8,264 nucleotides of DNA, taken from NCBI GenBank assembly GCA_910578365.1, contig CAJTRC010000085.1:1-8264 (forward strand), given 5' to 3'. This DNA is from an uncultured Muribaculaceae bacterium. GTDB lineage: Bacteria > Bacteroidota > Bacteroidia > Bacteroidales > Muribaculaceae. The notes under the pieces were generated by a model. It ran no database searches. It worked only from the letters and a program-made list of their open reading frames with translations, and had not been told where the DNA came from. The stretch's first letter is position 1, and every line of letters begins with the position of its first letter. The position numbers and the translations under genes were made by a program. Shown in pieces: positions 1 through 6,413 of this stretch.

Positions 1-73
1 CTTTCGGTAATCATGATACAGTATTTATTGTTTAGTACCTCTAAATTACTAAATATCAGTAATATTACCAAGA

Positions 74-103
74 GAATCGGCAACTTTTTTAAGCTGCCGA
101 TTC
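74..103. terminator. Hairpin, probable bidirectional terminator
   Basis: A perfect 9-bp stem (GAATCGGCA / TGCCGATTC) encloses a loop that can add three more pairs (CTT/AAG). On the plus strand it is followed by CAACTTTTTTATGG, a U tract. On the minus strand it lies 20 nt after the stop of the small lipoprotein gene, where the U tract is weak. It may therefore end transcripts from both sides. The 11-mer CAACTTTTTTA occurs twice, at 81-91 and 103-113, exactly 22 bp apart, once in the loop and once after the stem. Confidence 0.55.
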
Positions 104-122
104 AACTTTTTTATGGTGTTCC

Positions 123-344
123 TTATCCCGAACTCGCGTTGGTAGGTCGTTGCAATGAGTCAAGCCCCATGCTTATGCTCAGCGAGTCGATTTCCGTGCG
201 GCTGTCAATACGCATATAGGCCTCCAGCGAATCCTTCAGACATACCTGTTTGTTGAAATCCAGCTCAGCCGACTCACGCACGCTGTGTTGTCTGCTGCCG
301 CACGCCGTCAGCAGTAAGGCTGAGAGTATGATTGCCGTTCTCAT
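123..344 (-). CDS. Small lipoprotein overlapping the amidase gene
   Basis: This is a 73-residue predicted lipoprotein. It opens with a charged MR, a short hydrophobic core and the lipobox LTAC (Cys16), so signal peptidase II processing and lipid anchoring are expected. The mature part is about 58 residues, hydrophilic, with recurring DSL motifs, one further Cys, and no recognised domain. I chose the ATG at 344-342 because it places the lipobox correctly and overlaps the amidase stop as ATGA, a 4-bp overlap typical of translational coupling. An upstream in-frame ATG at 383 would put 13 extra residues before the signal. Pairing with a phage-type endolysin recalls Rz1-like outer-membrane spanins or the small lipoproteins beside Bacteroidales amidases, but there is no sequence proof. 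It is probably the last gene of the transcript, ahead of the hairpin at 74-103. Confidence 0.75.
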   Translation of the reverse strand: MRTAIILSALLLTACGSRQHSVRESAELDFNKQVCLKDSLEAYMRIDSRTEIDSLSISMGLDSLQRPTNASSG

Positions 345-784
345 AGTGCGGCGTACTCTTTGGTGGCATTGAAACAAGGGCATTCCTTGGCTGCGAAGTC
401 GCGGTGGCCGTGTATTGCAGCTCCCGGGTAGATTCGTCGCAATTGACTCAGCAGAGCTATTAGGGCATTTCGTTGGGCCGCCGTCCGAGTGTCGGCGGCG
501 CGGCCATCGGCATCCAGACCTCCTACGTACACCACTCCTATCGAGTTGCTGTTATGCCCCTTGCAGTGGGCGCCGGCTAAATGCACCGGGCGTCCTTGGG
601 CAATATGGCCGTCGAGCTCTACAACATAGTGGTAGCCGATGCCGTTGAAACCTCTTTGGCGGTGCCAGCTGTCGATGTCGGCCACGCTTACCCGGCGTCC
701 GGCCGGGGTGGCTGTGCAGTGTACAATAATTTCCGTGATATTTCGGCGAGATTTCTCAAACGCCATTTGCTTGTGTATTTCCAT
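341..784 (-). CDS. N-acetylmuramoyl-L-alanine amidase (T7 lysozyme-like)
   Basis: The 147-residue protein belongs to the Amidase_2/PGRP fold, which uses zinc to cut the bond between N-acetylmuramic acid and L-alanine of peptidoglycan. The T7 lysozyme active site is recognisable with its spacing kept: zinc ligands His22 (in VHCTAT), His127 (HGHRDF) and Cys135 (KECPCF), with catalytic Tyr51 (GIGYHY) and Lys133. Length is that of a bare catalytic domain, with no cell-wall binding domain. No signal peptide is seen, so export would need another route, as for phage endolysins. The ATG at 784 gives the longest form. A second in-frame ATG at 766 (MAFEKS) may be the true start, because the promoter's -7 box ends only 4 bp before 784. 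The gene is coupled to the downstream lipoprotein. It may be a domesticated prophage endolysin; that part is inference. Confidence 0.9.
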   Translation of the reverse strand: MEIHKQMAFEKSRRNITEIIVHCTATPAGRRVSVADIDSWHRQRGFNGIGYHYVVELDGHIAQGRPVHLAGAHCKGHNSNSIGVVYVGGLDADGRAADTRTAAQRNALIALLSQLRRIYPGAAIHGHRDFAAKECPCFNATKEYAAL

Positions 785-788
785 GCCG

Positions 789-819
789 CAAATTTACGTA
801 GTTGCTATTCGTCTGCAAC
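789..819 (-). promoter_or_regulatory. Bacteroidetes-type promoter for the amidase gene
   Basis: On the minus strand GTTG (819-816) is separated by exactly 19 nt from TAAATTTG (796-789), which matches the known Bacteroidetes -33 (TTG) and -7 (TAnnTTTG) elements. Expected transcription start is near 785-780. The ATG at 784 would then be leaderless or nearly so, while the in-frame ATG at 766 would have a leader of roughly 15-20 nt. Confidence 0.65.
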
Positions 820-841
820 CACATAAAATCTGTTAACGGCC

Positions 842-921
842 ACAGAATACACAGCGGACTCACAGAGAAAAATTTAGCTCTATAGTCTAAATAATCTCTG
901 TGAGTCCTCAGTGTACTTTGT
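842..921. repeat. Long imperfect palindrome, dispersed-repeat-like
   Basis: The core arms GGACTCACAGAGA (856-868) and its perfect complement (895-907) extend outward through 842-857 and 906-921 with 12 of 16 matches. They extend inward through ATTTAG (872-877) and CTAAAT (887-892) around a 9-nt loop. The arms are built from irregular ACAC/CACAG units. The element sits between the amidase promoter and the end of the NagB-like gene. It resembles REP- or MITE-like intergenic repeats of the CACAGAG type seen in several bacterial groups, but only one copy is in this window, so the repeat class is inferred. Confidence 0.6.
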
Positions 922-931
922 ATGAGTATTT

Positions 932-966
932 AGAGGGTGTTTAATAATAAATATTAAATACCCTCT
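932..966 (-). terminator. AT-rich hairpin after the NagB/PIG-L gene
   Basis: AGAGGGTGTTTAATA (932-946) pairs with TATTAAATACCCTCT (952-966) over 15 bp including one G-U pair, leaving a 5-nt loop. It begins 3 nt after the TAA stop (972-970) of the minus-strand gene, the expected place for a terminator or 3'-end stabiliser. No strong U run follows, so intrinsic termination is plausible rather than certain. Confidence 0.5.
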
Positions 967-969
967 TAA

Positions 970-2949
970 TTACAGCGGATGGTACTGCACGAATGCCTCC
1001 ATGGCTTCGTACGATGCCAGACCCAGGCTCTCGTAGAGCTTTGCTGTAGCGCGGTTACGCTCCTCGGCACGCTGCCAGAAGAGGCGGTCGTCGTCGCCCA
1101 GGAAGGGTGCGTTCTCCATCTGGCTCTGGTGCTTTAGAATAGAATTGCGTTTGAAGCGTAGTTCCTCCGGTGATATGGGCACAGCCATTTCTATGTGGTC
1201 GATTTCCCATTCAGCCCAGGCTCCGCGGTACATCCATATGCGGCAATCCTGCATCCAGGCCTCGTCCTTGAGTTCGTCGATGGCGGCCAGAACAGAATCG
1301 GTGCAGACGCGGTGGGTGCCGTGAGGGTCGGCAAGGTCACCGGCCACGAATATCTGGTGGGGCTTAACCTCTTCGAGCAGGTCTTTTACAATGTTGATGT
1401 CGCGTTCCGACAGATCGCCTTTCTTTACAGTGCCGGTTTCATAGAACGGCAGGCGCAAGAAATGTACATTCTCAGGCTTTACACCTATGTACGAGCATGC
1501 AATCGATGCTTCGGACTGGCGAATCATGGTTTTGATTTCGCGTACTTCGGGAGAGTCGACATCGGTCATGGAGCGCTTGGCGTTCACGCCGGCATGTACG
1601 TTGCGGCTCAGATTCAGATATTCCTCGGTATCGAAGCCGAACATGGGCGCAATCTTGTCCATCATCAGGAAGTAGCGCATCATATCCTCATCGCCTACGG
1701 CAATGTTGCCCGAGGTTTCGTATGCCACGTGTACGTCGTGGCCCTGATCGACGAGGCGTTTGAGAGTGCCGCCCATCGAAATCACGTCGTCGTCGGGGTG
1801 GGGCGAGAACACAATCACACGCTTGGGGTAGGGGGTGGCACGCTCGGGGCGCGAGGTGTCGTCGGCATTGGGCTTGCCGCCGGGCCAGCCGGTAATGGTA
1901 TGCTGCAGTTCGTTGAATACCTGTATGTTTACATTGTAAGCCGAGCCATAGGTGGCAACGAGGCTGCCCAGACCATGGTCGTTGTAGTCCTTGTTGGTGA
2001 GTTTGAGGATTGGTTTGCCGGTGACAGCGCAGAGCCACACAATGGCGCGGCGCACCTGCTTGGAAGTCCATTCGCAGCTGGTGACCATCCAGGGGTGCGA
2101 TATGCGGGTGAGGTCGTCGGCTGCCGACAGGTCAAGAGTGATATGGGCGTTCTGGTGCATCTGCAGGAAGCTGGCCGGTACGGAGTCGGTCACAGGGCCT
2201 TCGATGGCCTCTTCGACCACTTTCGACGAGTTTTCGCCCCATGCCATGCACATCACCGAGTTGGCCGACAGCAGGTTGGCCAGGCCAAGAGTAATTGCAG
2301 TTGCCGGGCATTCGTCGCACTTGTAGGCATTCTGTACCATCTGGTGCTCTTCGGCGCTCAGAAGTACCAGGCGGCAGTGCGAGGTAGCGGTTGAACCCGG
2401 TTCGTTGAATGCAAGCGAACCGCCGGGGCCGATTTCGCATACGGTTATGTCAATGCCGCCGCAGTCGGCTATTTTGCGCTCGTATTCCTTGCAGTAGTCG
2501 AACATCGACTCCATGGTCACAGCAGGGTTTATCGAGTGGATATTGCTTTCGCGTACGTTCACATGGTCGAGAAGCACTTGGCGCAGGCAGGCCAGGGTCG
2601 ACGGGCCTTCGTGAGTAAGCGGAAAAAATTCGCTTATGTTGAATATAGTCACACGGTCCATCGACAGTTCACCGCGCTGGTGCATGGCTATCAGGCGGGC
2701 ATATACAGGATGTGTGGAGCGGCCGGCGCCTAAAGCCATCACACAACGGTTCTTGGCGGCTACGCAGCGGCGGATTTCGTCGGCGATACGGTGTGCAAGC
2801 TGTTCGCTGGCATCGTCGGGTGTTTCGTAAATAATTGTATGTACCTTTTCCTCGCGTGTGAGTGCGGCTAATTCAAGGTCGCTTTCAGGTGCGTAATACC
2901 TTCGGGGCACACGGTCGAGTTTGATTTGTGAGCTGAGATTTGTTTTCAT
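970..2949 (-). CDS. NagB-like / PIG-L deacetylase fusion protein
   Basis: This 659-residue cytoplasmic protein would usually be annotated glucosamine-6-phosphate deaminase. Residues about 35-280 align with E. coli NagB (LGLANLL, FNEP, VEG-like and CLQLH-like blocks). Catalytic Asp72, Asp141 and His143 of E. coli become Ser106, Gly176 and Ser178; only Glu148 remains, as Glu183. The phosphate loop is also altered (GAGRST, 74-79). Residues about 285-370 form a Trp-rich linker of no assigned family. Residues about 376-560 are a PIG-L (LmbE-like) deacetylase with an intact metal site: PHPDDD (His384, base Asp386, Asp387) and DPHGTHR (His546). This family removes N-acetyl groups from GlcNAc-type sugars. 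Deacetylation of an N-acetylhexosamine or its phosphate is therefore more likely than deamination; the substrate is unknown. The ATG at 2949 opens directly into MKTNLSSQI. No promoter is visible close upstream, so transcription probably comes through from the lipoprotein gene. Confidence 0.9.
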   Translation of the reverse strand: MKTNLSSQIKLDRVPRRYYAPESDLELAALTREEKVHTIIYETPDDASEQLAHRIADEIRRCVAAKNRCVMALGAGRSTHPVYARLIAMHQRGELSMDRVTIFNISEFFPLTHEGPSTLACLRQVLLDHVNVRESNIHSINPAVTMESMFDYCKEYERKIADCGGIDITVCEIGPGGSLAFNEPGSTATSHCRLVLLSAEEHQMVQNAYKCDECPATAITLGLANLLSANSVMCMAWGENSSKVVEEAIEGPVTDSVPASFLQMHQNAHITLDLSAADDLTRISHPWMVTSCEWTSKQVRRAIVWLCAVTGKPILKLTNKDYNDHGLGSLVATYGSAYNVNIQVFNELQHTITGWPGGKPNADDTSRPERATPYPKRVIVFSPHPDDDVISMGGTLKRLVDQGHDVHVAYETSGNIAVGDEDMMRYFLMMDKIAPMFGFDTEEYLNLSRNVHAGVNAKRSMTDVDSPEVREIKTMIRQSEASIACSYIGVKPENVHFLRLPFYETGTVKKGDLSERDINIVKDLLEEVKPHQIFVAGDLADPHGTHRVCTDSVLAAIDELKDEAWMQDCRIWMYRGAWAEWEIDHIEMAVPISPEELRFKRNSILKHQSQMENAPFLGDDDRLFWQRAEERNRATAKLYESLGLASYEAMEAFVQYHPL

Positions 2950-2967
2950 GATAGCAGTTTAAATGAT

Positions 2968-2999
2968 TTCACGGCCGCCCTTGATGGTGCGGCCGTGAA
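2968..2999 (-). terminator. GC-rich intercistronic hairpin
   Basis: TTCACGGCCGC (2968-2978) pairs perfectly with GCGGCCGTGAA (2989-2999) around a 10-nt loop. On the minus strand it lies 14 nt after the lipoprotein stop and 18 nt before the ATG of the NagB/PIG-L gene, followed by ATCATTT, a weak U tract. It may be a partial terminator or processing/attenuation hairpin between the two genes. The same GGCCGC...GCGGCC core recurs in the terminator at 8031-8077. A (GA)5 run at 3001-3010 adjoins it. Confidence 0.6.
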
Positions 3000-3013
3000 T
3001 GAGAGAGAGAATA

Positions 3014-3946
3014 TTATTGAGCTTCGTTGGATGACTTTTTTATGAAAGGCAGCTTGGCGTTTACTGTAAAGGGCGAGCCTTCGATTTTGTCGGCCATTTC
3101 GGGTTTCATCTGGCTTTTGTCGATGCTGCAGACGAAATTCAGATTCATGCCTGTGGTGAGATTGTACTCGGCTTTAAGGTCGGAGATGGGGAAGGCTTTG
3201 AATTCAACCTTGTTGATGGTGGGTATGATGGTTTCGGTTGATTCGAGGGTTACGATGCCGTTGTCGCTTACAGTGTAGGGAATGCCGGCGAATGTCATGG
3301 TCTGGGCGGGCATGCTCTGAATGAACTTGGCATTGTTGATGGTCAGTGCGGCCTTCATGGTCTGCGGGTCGAGCTCAAGTACGTATGCCGGAGTTTCGTT
3401 CGAGAAGCTATGGCCGTTGATGTCGGTTGTCACGGTAGTGCCCACGAATATCTGCGACAAGATGCTGCCTGTTGCCTTGTAAGTGCTGTTGACGGTGTAT
3501 TCGATGCATACAGCCGGGAAGTAGTAGTTGTCGATAAGGCGGTCGGATACAACCATTTTGAACGAGTTGAACAGCTGCGACTCGGCAAAACCGGTGCTGG
3601 TGGCGGCCAGATTGCTGCCTTCGAGTACTCTGGAGCCGTCGTTGGTTACCTTGAATGGAATTTTGGTGATGGATAGTGCCGGGAACTGCTGGTCACCGGG
3701 CAGCTTGAGGCCCTTTATGGTGACATCGGCGGTGGCTTCGACATAGTCGTAGATAATGTTATAGCTTACTCCCTTGTAGTTCATTTCTGACTGCATGCCA
3801 CTTAAATCGCTGATATGTATAAACGAGTCAGTGATTTGCTGCTGAACTTTGAACTCCTCGGGTTGGTCACTGTTGTTGCATGAGCTTAGGCTGAAGCAGA
3901 GCGCGAGGCCTGCTGTAATTGCGGTGAGAGTGCTGAAAAATTTCAT
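3014..3946 (-). CDS. Lipoprotein with internal duplication, function unknown
   Basis: This 310-residue protein has a type II signal peptide: MKFF, a hydrophobic stretch, and the lipobox LSSC with Cys23. Acidic residues follow (SDQPEE, 26-31), which might act as a Bacteroidetes surface-export signal, though it is not a clear match. I do not recognise a named family. Composition suggests beta-rich domains. The protein contains two related segments offset by exactly 126 residues: TI76-77 with IP96-97, V100, G104 and LE108-109 recur as TI202-203, IP222-223, V226, G230 and LE234-235. It has no transmembrane segment beyond the signal, and Cys147 and Cys273 remain in the mature protein. The ATG at 3946 fits the signal peptide and a promoter at 3977-4007. 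The NagB/PIG-L gene follows after 64 bp, so a role at the cell surface linked to amino-sugar use is possible, but this is only guilt by association. Confidence 0.85.
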   Translation of the reverse strand: MKFFSTLTAITAGLALCFSLSSCNNSDQPEEFKVQQQITDSFIHISDLSGMQSEMNYKGVSYNIIYDYVEATADVTIKGLKLPGDQQFPALSITKIPFKVTNDGSRVLEGSNLAATSTGFAESQLFNSFKMVVSDRLIDNYYFPAVCIEYTVNSTYKATGSILSQIFVGTTVTTDINGHSFSNETPAYVLELDPQTMKAALTINNAKFIQSMPAQTMTFAGIPYTVSDNGIVTLESTETIIPTINKVEFKAFPISDLKAEYNLTTGMNLNFVCSIDKSQMKPEMADKIEGSPFTVNAKLPFIKKSSNEAQ

Positions 3947-3976
3947 TATTTGTACTTGTATGGATTAAATGAATTG

Positions 3977-4007
3977 CAAAAGTACAAATTGTAATTTATT
4001 CATGCAA
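3977..4007 (-). promoter_or_regulatory. Bacteroidetes-type promoter for the lipoprotein gene
   Basis: On the minus strand TTG (4007-4005), a 20-nt spacer and TACTTTTG (3984-3977) match the -33/-7 consensus. A transcription start near 3973 would leave a leader of about 25 nt before the ATG at 3946. It probably also serves the downstream NagB/PIG-L gene, which has no visible promoter of its own. Confidence 0.65.
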
Positions 4008-4088
4008 CACTCCGGACTCCGCCAAAGGTTAAAAGATATTTTTTTATACAATTGCCGGACCTGTTTTGTACGATTTTGGAAGTCTTGC

Positions 4089-6299
4089 TCATATTCTCAG
4101 CCGCAGCGTGGCGCCGATACTCCATGGGCGTGATTGCTGTACAAAGGCGTTGCCTATCGACACAAAGTAGAACGTGCTGTAGCGGGTGTTGCTGATATTT
4201 TCCCCCCACAGGCGCATGCTCCAGTGCTCGGCGTTGAGTGTCAGCGAACAATTCGGTACGGCGTAAAATGGCTGGCGCACTGTGTTGGCCTCGTCGAAAT
4301 AAATGTCGCCGGCACAGCGCAGGTTCACATCAAGTACCGGACGGACTCCGGCGATGTCTACTCCCGGCGTCCATACAGCGCCCAGATACAGCGTGTTGGC
4401 CGGGGCATAAGGCACTCGTTTGCCGCTGAAGTCGCTTATGCCGTTGTTGAATTCGGTGAAGGTGGCCTTGGTGTAGCCCCATGCACCGCGTAATTTCAGT
4501 TGCTCCAGTGCGGCCCAGTCGGCGCTGAGTTCCAGACCGCGGCTCAGGGTACGTCCGGCATTGGTCATGATGCGTCCGGTGGTGGAGCCGTCGGGAAATA
4601 CGGTCAGCTGCTGGTCGCGGCAGTCGATTACAAAGGCCGTGGCACTGAGGTCGAGGCATCCCCCGGCCAGCGACGCCGAGGCGCCCAGCTCGTAGTTCCA
4701 GCTCTTTTCGGGCTTGTAGCTCACAATCTCGTCGAGGCTGTACTGCATGCCCATGCCCATTATGTTCATGATGCGTTGCTGAAGTACATCGCTGAACATC
4801 TGCGTGTTGAAGCCTCCGGCCTTGTAGGCCTTGGTTATATCGGCGTAGATGTGGCCCCACGGGCGGTGCCAGGAAATGGTGAGCTTGGGCAGCAACTCGT
4901 TGAAAGTCTGGCTCAAACGGTCGCGGTCGTCAATAACAACCGGAGTGCGGCTCTGCAGTTCGCGGCTGCCGTCGGGCAGTATATGCCAGGTGTTGTAGCC
5001 GGTATTGCAGTAGCTGTGGTAGCTGAGGGTGGAGTGCTCGATATCCCAGCGCACGCCGGCGTCGAACACCCAGTCGCCAAGAGTGTAGGTGCTCTGGTGA
5101 TAGAGGGCGAAACCCGTGTTGCCAATTTCAAAGTCGCTGCCAAGAGTAAAGCGGCGTGTGAACCATTCGATGGGGTTCTCAACATTGAAGCCGTTGCGGC
5201 GGTCCTCAATCAGTTCCGATATGCCGGTGTCCTTGAAGGTCACCGGAGCATGCATGTCGGTAGAACGGCTGAACACAAACACACCGCCCAGCCAGTCGTA
5301 GCTGCCTCGCGAGCCCTTGGCGAACATATCTTCCGAGAAGGTGAATTCGTGGCGCTTCTGGCGTAGTGTAAAATAGTCATCGGGCAGAAAGTCCTGGTCC
5401 AGGCGCATGTCATCGCTCATGTACTGGAACGAAGTTGTCGAGGTCACCACCATTCGTTTCCCGGCGAAGACAGCCGTAAGGCCATCGGCGAAAAGCAGGC
5501 GCCTGTACGAGCATGTATCGGCGTAGGCAATCGAGGGCAGCTCCAGCGAGCGGTAAGGGTAGCCGTCCTGCGTGGCCTCGCTCAGCGAGGCCGTGTTGGT
5601 AAGCGACAGCCATGTATTGGGGCGCCACGATAGTTTCCAGCGGCCGTCGGCCTGGCGGTTGTCGCCCACACGTTCGTTGGTGTGACTGTTGCGCCATGGA
5701 CCATTGCCTGCGCTGTACTGGGCGGTGACCGCTGTGGCCATGGTGGGCGACAGCCTGCCGTACCAGCCCGCACCGCCGCGCAGGCTGTTGAAGCGGCCAT
5801 ATTCCACCAGTGCGCGCACACCCTCGGTCTGCCACGGCGACATCGTAGTTACCACTATGCGGCCGCCCATGCTGTTGCGGCCGTTAAGGGTGGCGCGGGC
5901 GCCGCGCAGAACCTCAATCGAGGCTATATCAAAAATATCAAAGTCAAAAGCATCCTTATTTAAATAAGGTACACCATCGACCTGCAGGCCAACCACAGGC
6001 TGATCCATGCGCGAGCCAAGACCACGCACATAAACACTCGAAGTCATGCGCGAACCATAGTCGGGCATATAAAAATTAGGGGCAATCTCGCCCACATCCT
6101 TTATGGCCGAAATACCCAGACGGTTTACCATGGCCTGCGAAATATCGGTCACAGCCATGGCATCGGAGCGGATGGTCTGCTTCACACCCTCCACCTCCAC
6201 CTGGCGCAGCAGCCGGTGTCCGTTGACCAGCGAATCGGATTGCGCCGCAGCCACCACGGGCATACATGCGGCTATAATAATAGGTATATATCGTTTCAC
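4089..6299 (-). CDS. TonB-dependent outer-membrane receptor
   Basis: This 736-residue receptor imports a ligand across the outer membrane using TonB energy. Residues 1-19 are a Sec signal (cleavage near AAA|Q). The plug domain spans about 45-152, with VRGLGSR (91-97), DGVPY (108-112), IEVLRGA (128-134) and NGRNSMGG (139-146). The rest is a 22-strand-type barrel with family motifs AYKAGGFN (491-498), YKPEKSWNYELG (528-539), NAGRTLSRGLEL (580-591) and ENISNTRY (700-707). There is no N-terminal carboxypeptidase-like domain, no signalling (STN) domain and no SusD neighbour, so it is not a SusCD glycan system. A siderophore, cofactor or metal chelate is likelier. The barrel ends in Ile instead of the usual aromatic residue. 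A Met-rich stretch (Met511, 514, 516, 518) lies in a probable loop. The start is GTG; an in-frame stop lies 18 nt upstream, so no earlier start is possible. No clear terminator follows. Confidence 0.93.
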   Translation of the reverse strand: MKRYIPIIIAACMPVVAAAQSDSLVNGHRLLRQVEVEGVKQTIRSDAMAVTDISQAMVNRLGISAIKDVGEIAPNFYMPDYGSRMTSSVYVRGLGSRMDQPVVGLQVDGVPYLNKDAFDFDIFDIASIEVLRGARATLNGRNSMGGRIVVTTMSPWQTEGVRALVEYGRFNSLRGGAGWYGRLSPTMATAVTAQYSAGNGPWRNSHTNERVGDNRQADGRWKLSWRPNTWLSLTNTASLSEATQDGYPYRSLELPSIAYADTCSYRRLLFADGLTAVFAGKRMVVTSTTSFQYMSDDMRLDQDFLPDDYFTLRQKRHEFTFSEDMFAKGSRGSYDWLGGVFVFSRSTDMHAPVTFKDTGISELIEDRRNGFNVENPIEWFTRRFTLGSDFEIGNTGFALYHQSTYTLGDWVFDAGVRWDIEHSTLSYHSYCNTGYNTWHILPDGSRELQSRTPVVIDDRDRLSQTFNELLPKLTISWHRPWGHIYADITKAYKAGGFNTQMFSDVLQQRIMNIMGMGMQYSLDEIVSYKPEKSWNYELGASASLAGGCLDLSATAFVIDCRDQQLTVFPDGSTTGRIMTNAGRTLSRGLELSADWAALEQLKLRGAWGYTKATFTEFNNGISDFSGKRVPYAPANTLYLGAVWTPGVDIAGVRPVLDVNLRCAGDIYFDEANTVRQPFYAVPNCSLTLNAEHWSMRLWGENISNTRYSTFYFVSIGNAFVQQSRPWSIGATLRLRI

Positions 6300-6303
6300 T
6301 GTG

Positions 6304-6311
6304 CAAAGATA
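6304..6311 (-). promoter_or_regulatory. -7 box in front of the receptor gene
   Basis: TATCTTTG on the minus strand (6311-6304) matches TAnnTTTG. No TTG lies at the usual 19-21 nt spacing; the nearest, at 6326-6324, is too close. The box ends 4 bp before the GTG start, implying a leaderless or very short-leader mRNA if this promoter is used. Confidence 0.4.
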
Positions 6312-6375
6312 CGCCTAATTTGGCAAAAAATGCTTAAACTTGCCCCCGAAAGCGCGGAAACTGAAAAAAAAAACG

Positions 6376-6383
6376 TAAATTTG
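6376..6383 (+). promoter_or_regulatory. -7 box in front of the sigma-factor operon
   Basis: TAAATTTG matches TAnnTTTG, giving an expected start near 6388-6392 and a leader of about 25 nt. The region where a -33 element should lie (about 6350-6357) has no TTG, so the promoter may be weak or activator-dependent. A run of ten A (6364-6373) fills the spacer just upstream of the box. Confidence 0.5.
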
Positions 6384-6413
6384 AACTCGAAAGCATATTA
6401 CACCACACCAATC

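Noticed and set aside
13..219. Plus-strand open frame of 68 codons at the left edge
   Set aside because: It runs through the hairpin at 74-103 and overlaps the lipoprotein gene antisense; no promoter or recognisable protein features.
1195..2394. Long plus-strand open frame (399 codons) opposite the NagB/PIG-L gene
   Set aside because: It is the antisense shadow of a gene with clear domain motifs and GC-biased codons; its own translation has no recognisable motif or signal.
3947..4088. Terminator for the receptor gene
   Set aside because: No stem of useful length followed by a U tract on the minus strand; only short A/T runs and a CCGGAC direct repeat were seen.
4500..5366. Plus-strand open frame (288 codons) opposite the receptor gene
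   Set aside because: Antisense to a well-supported TonB receptor; low-complexity Ala/Val/Gly-rich translation without domains.
6216..6413. 66-residue N-terminal extension of the sigma factor
   Set aside because: It would cross the -7 box and overlap the receptor start; no conserved sigma sequence before the ATG at 6414.
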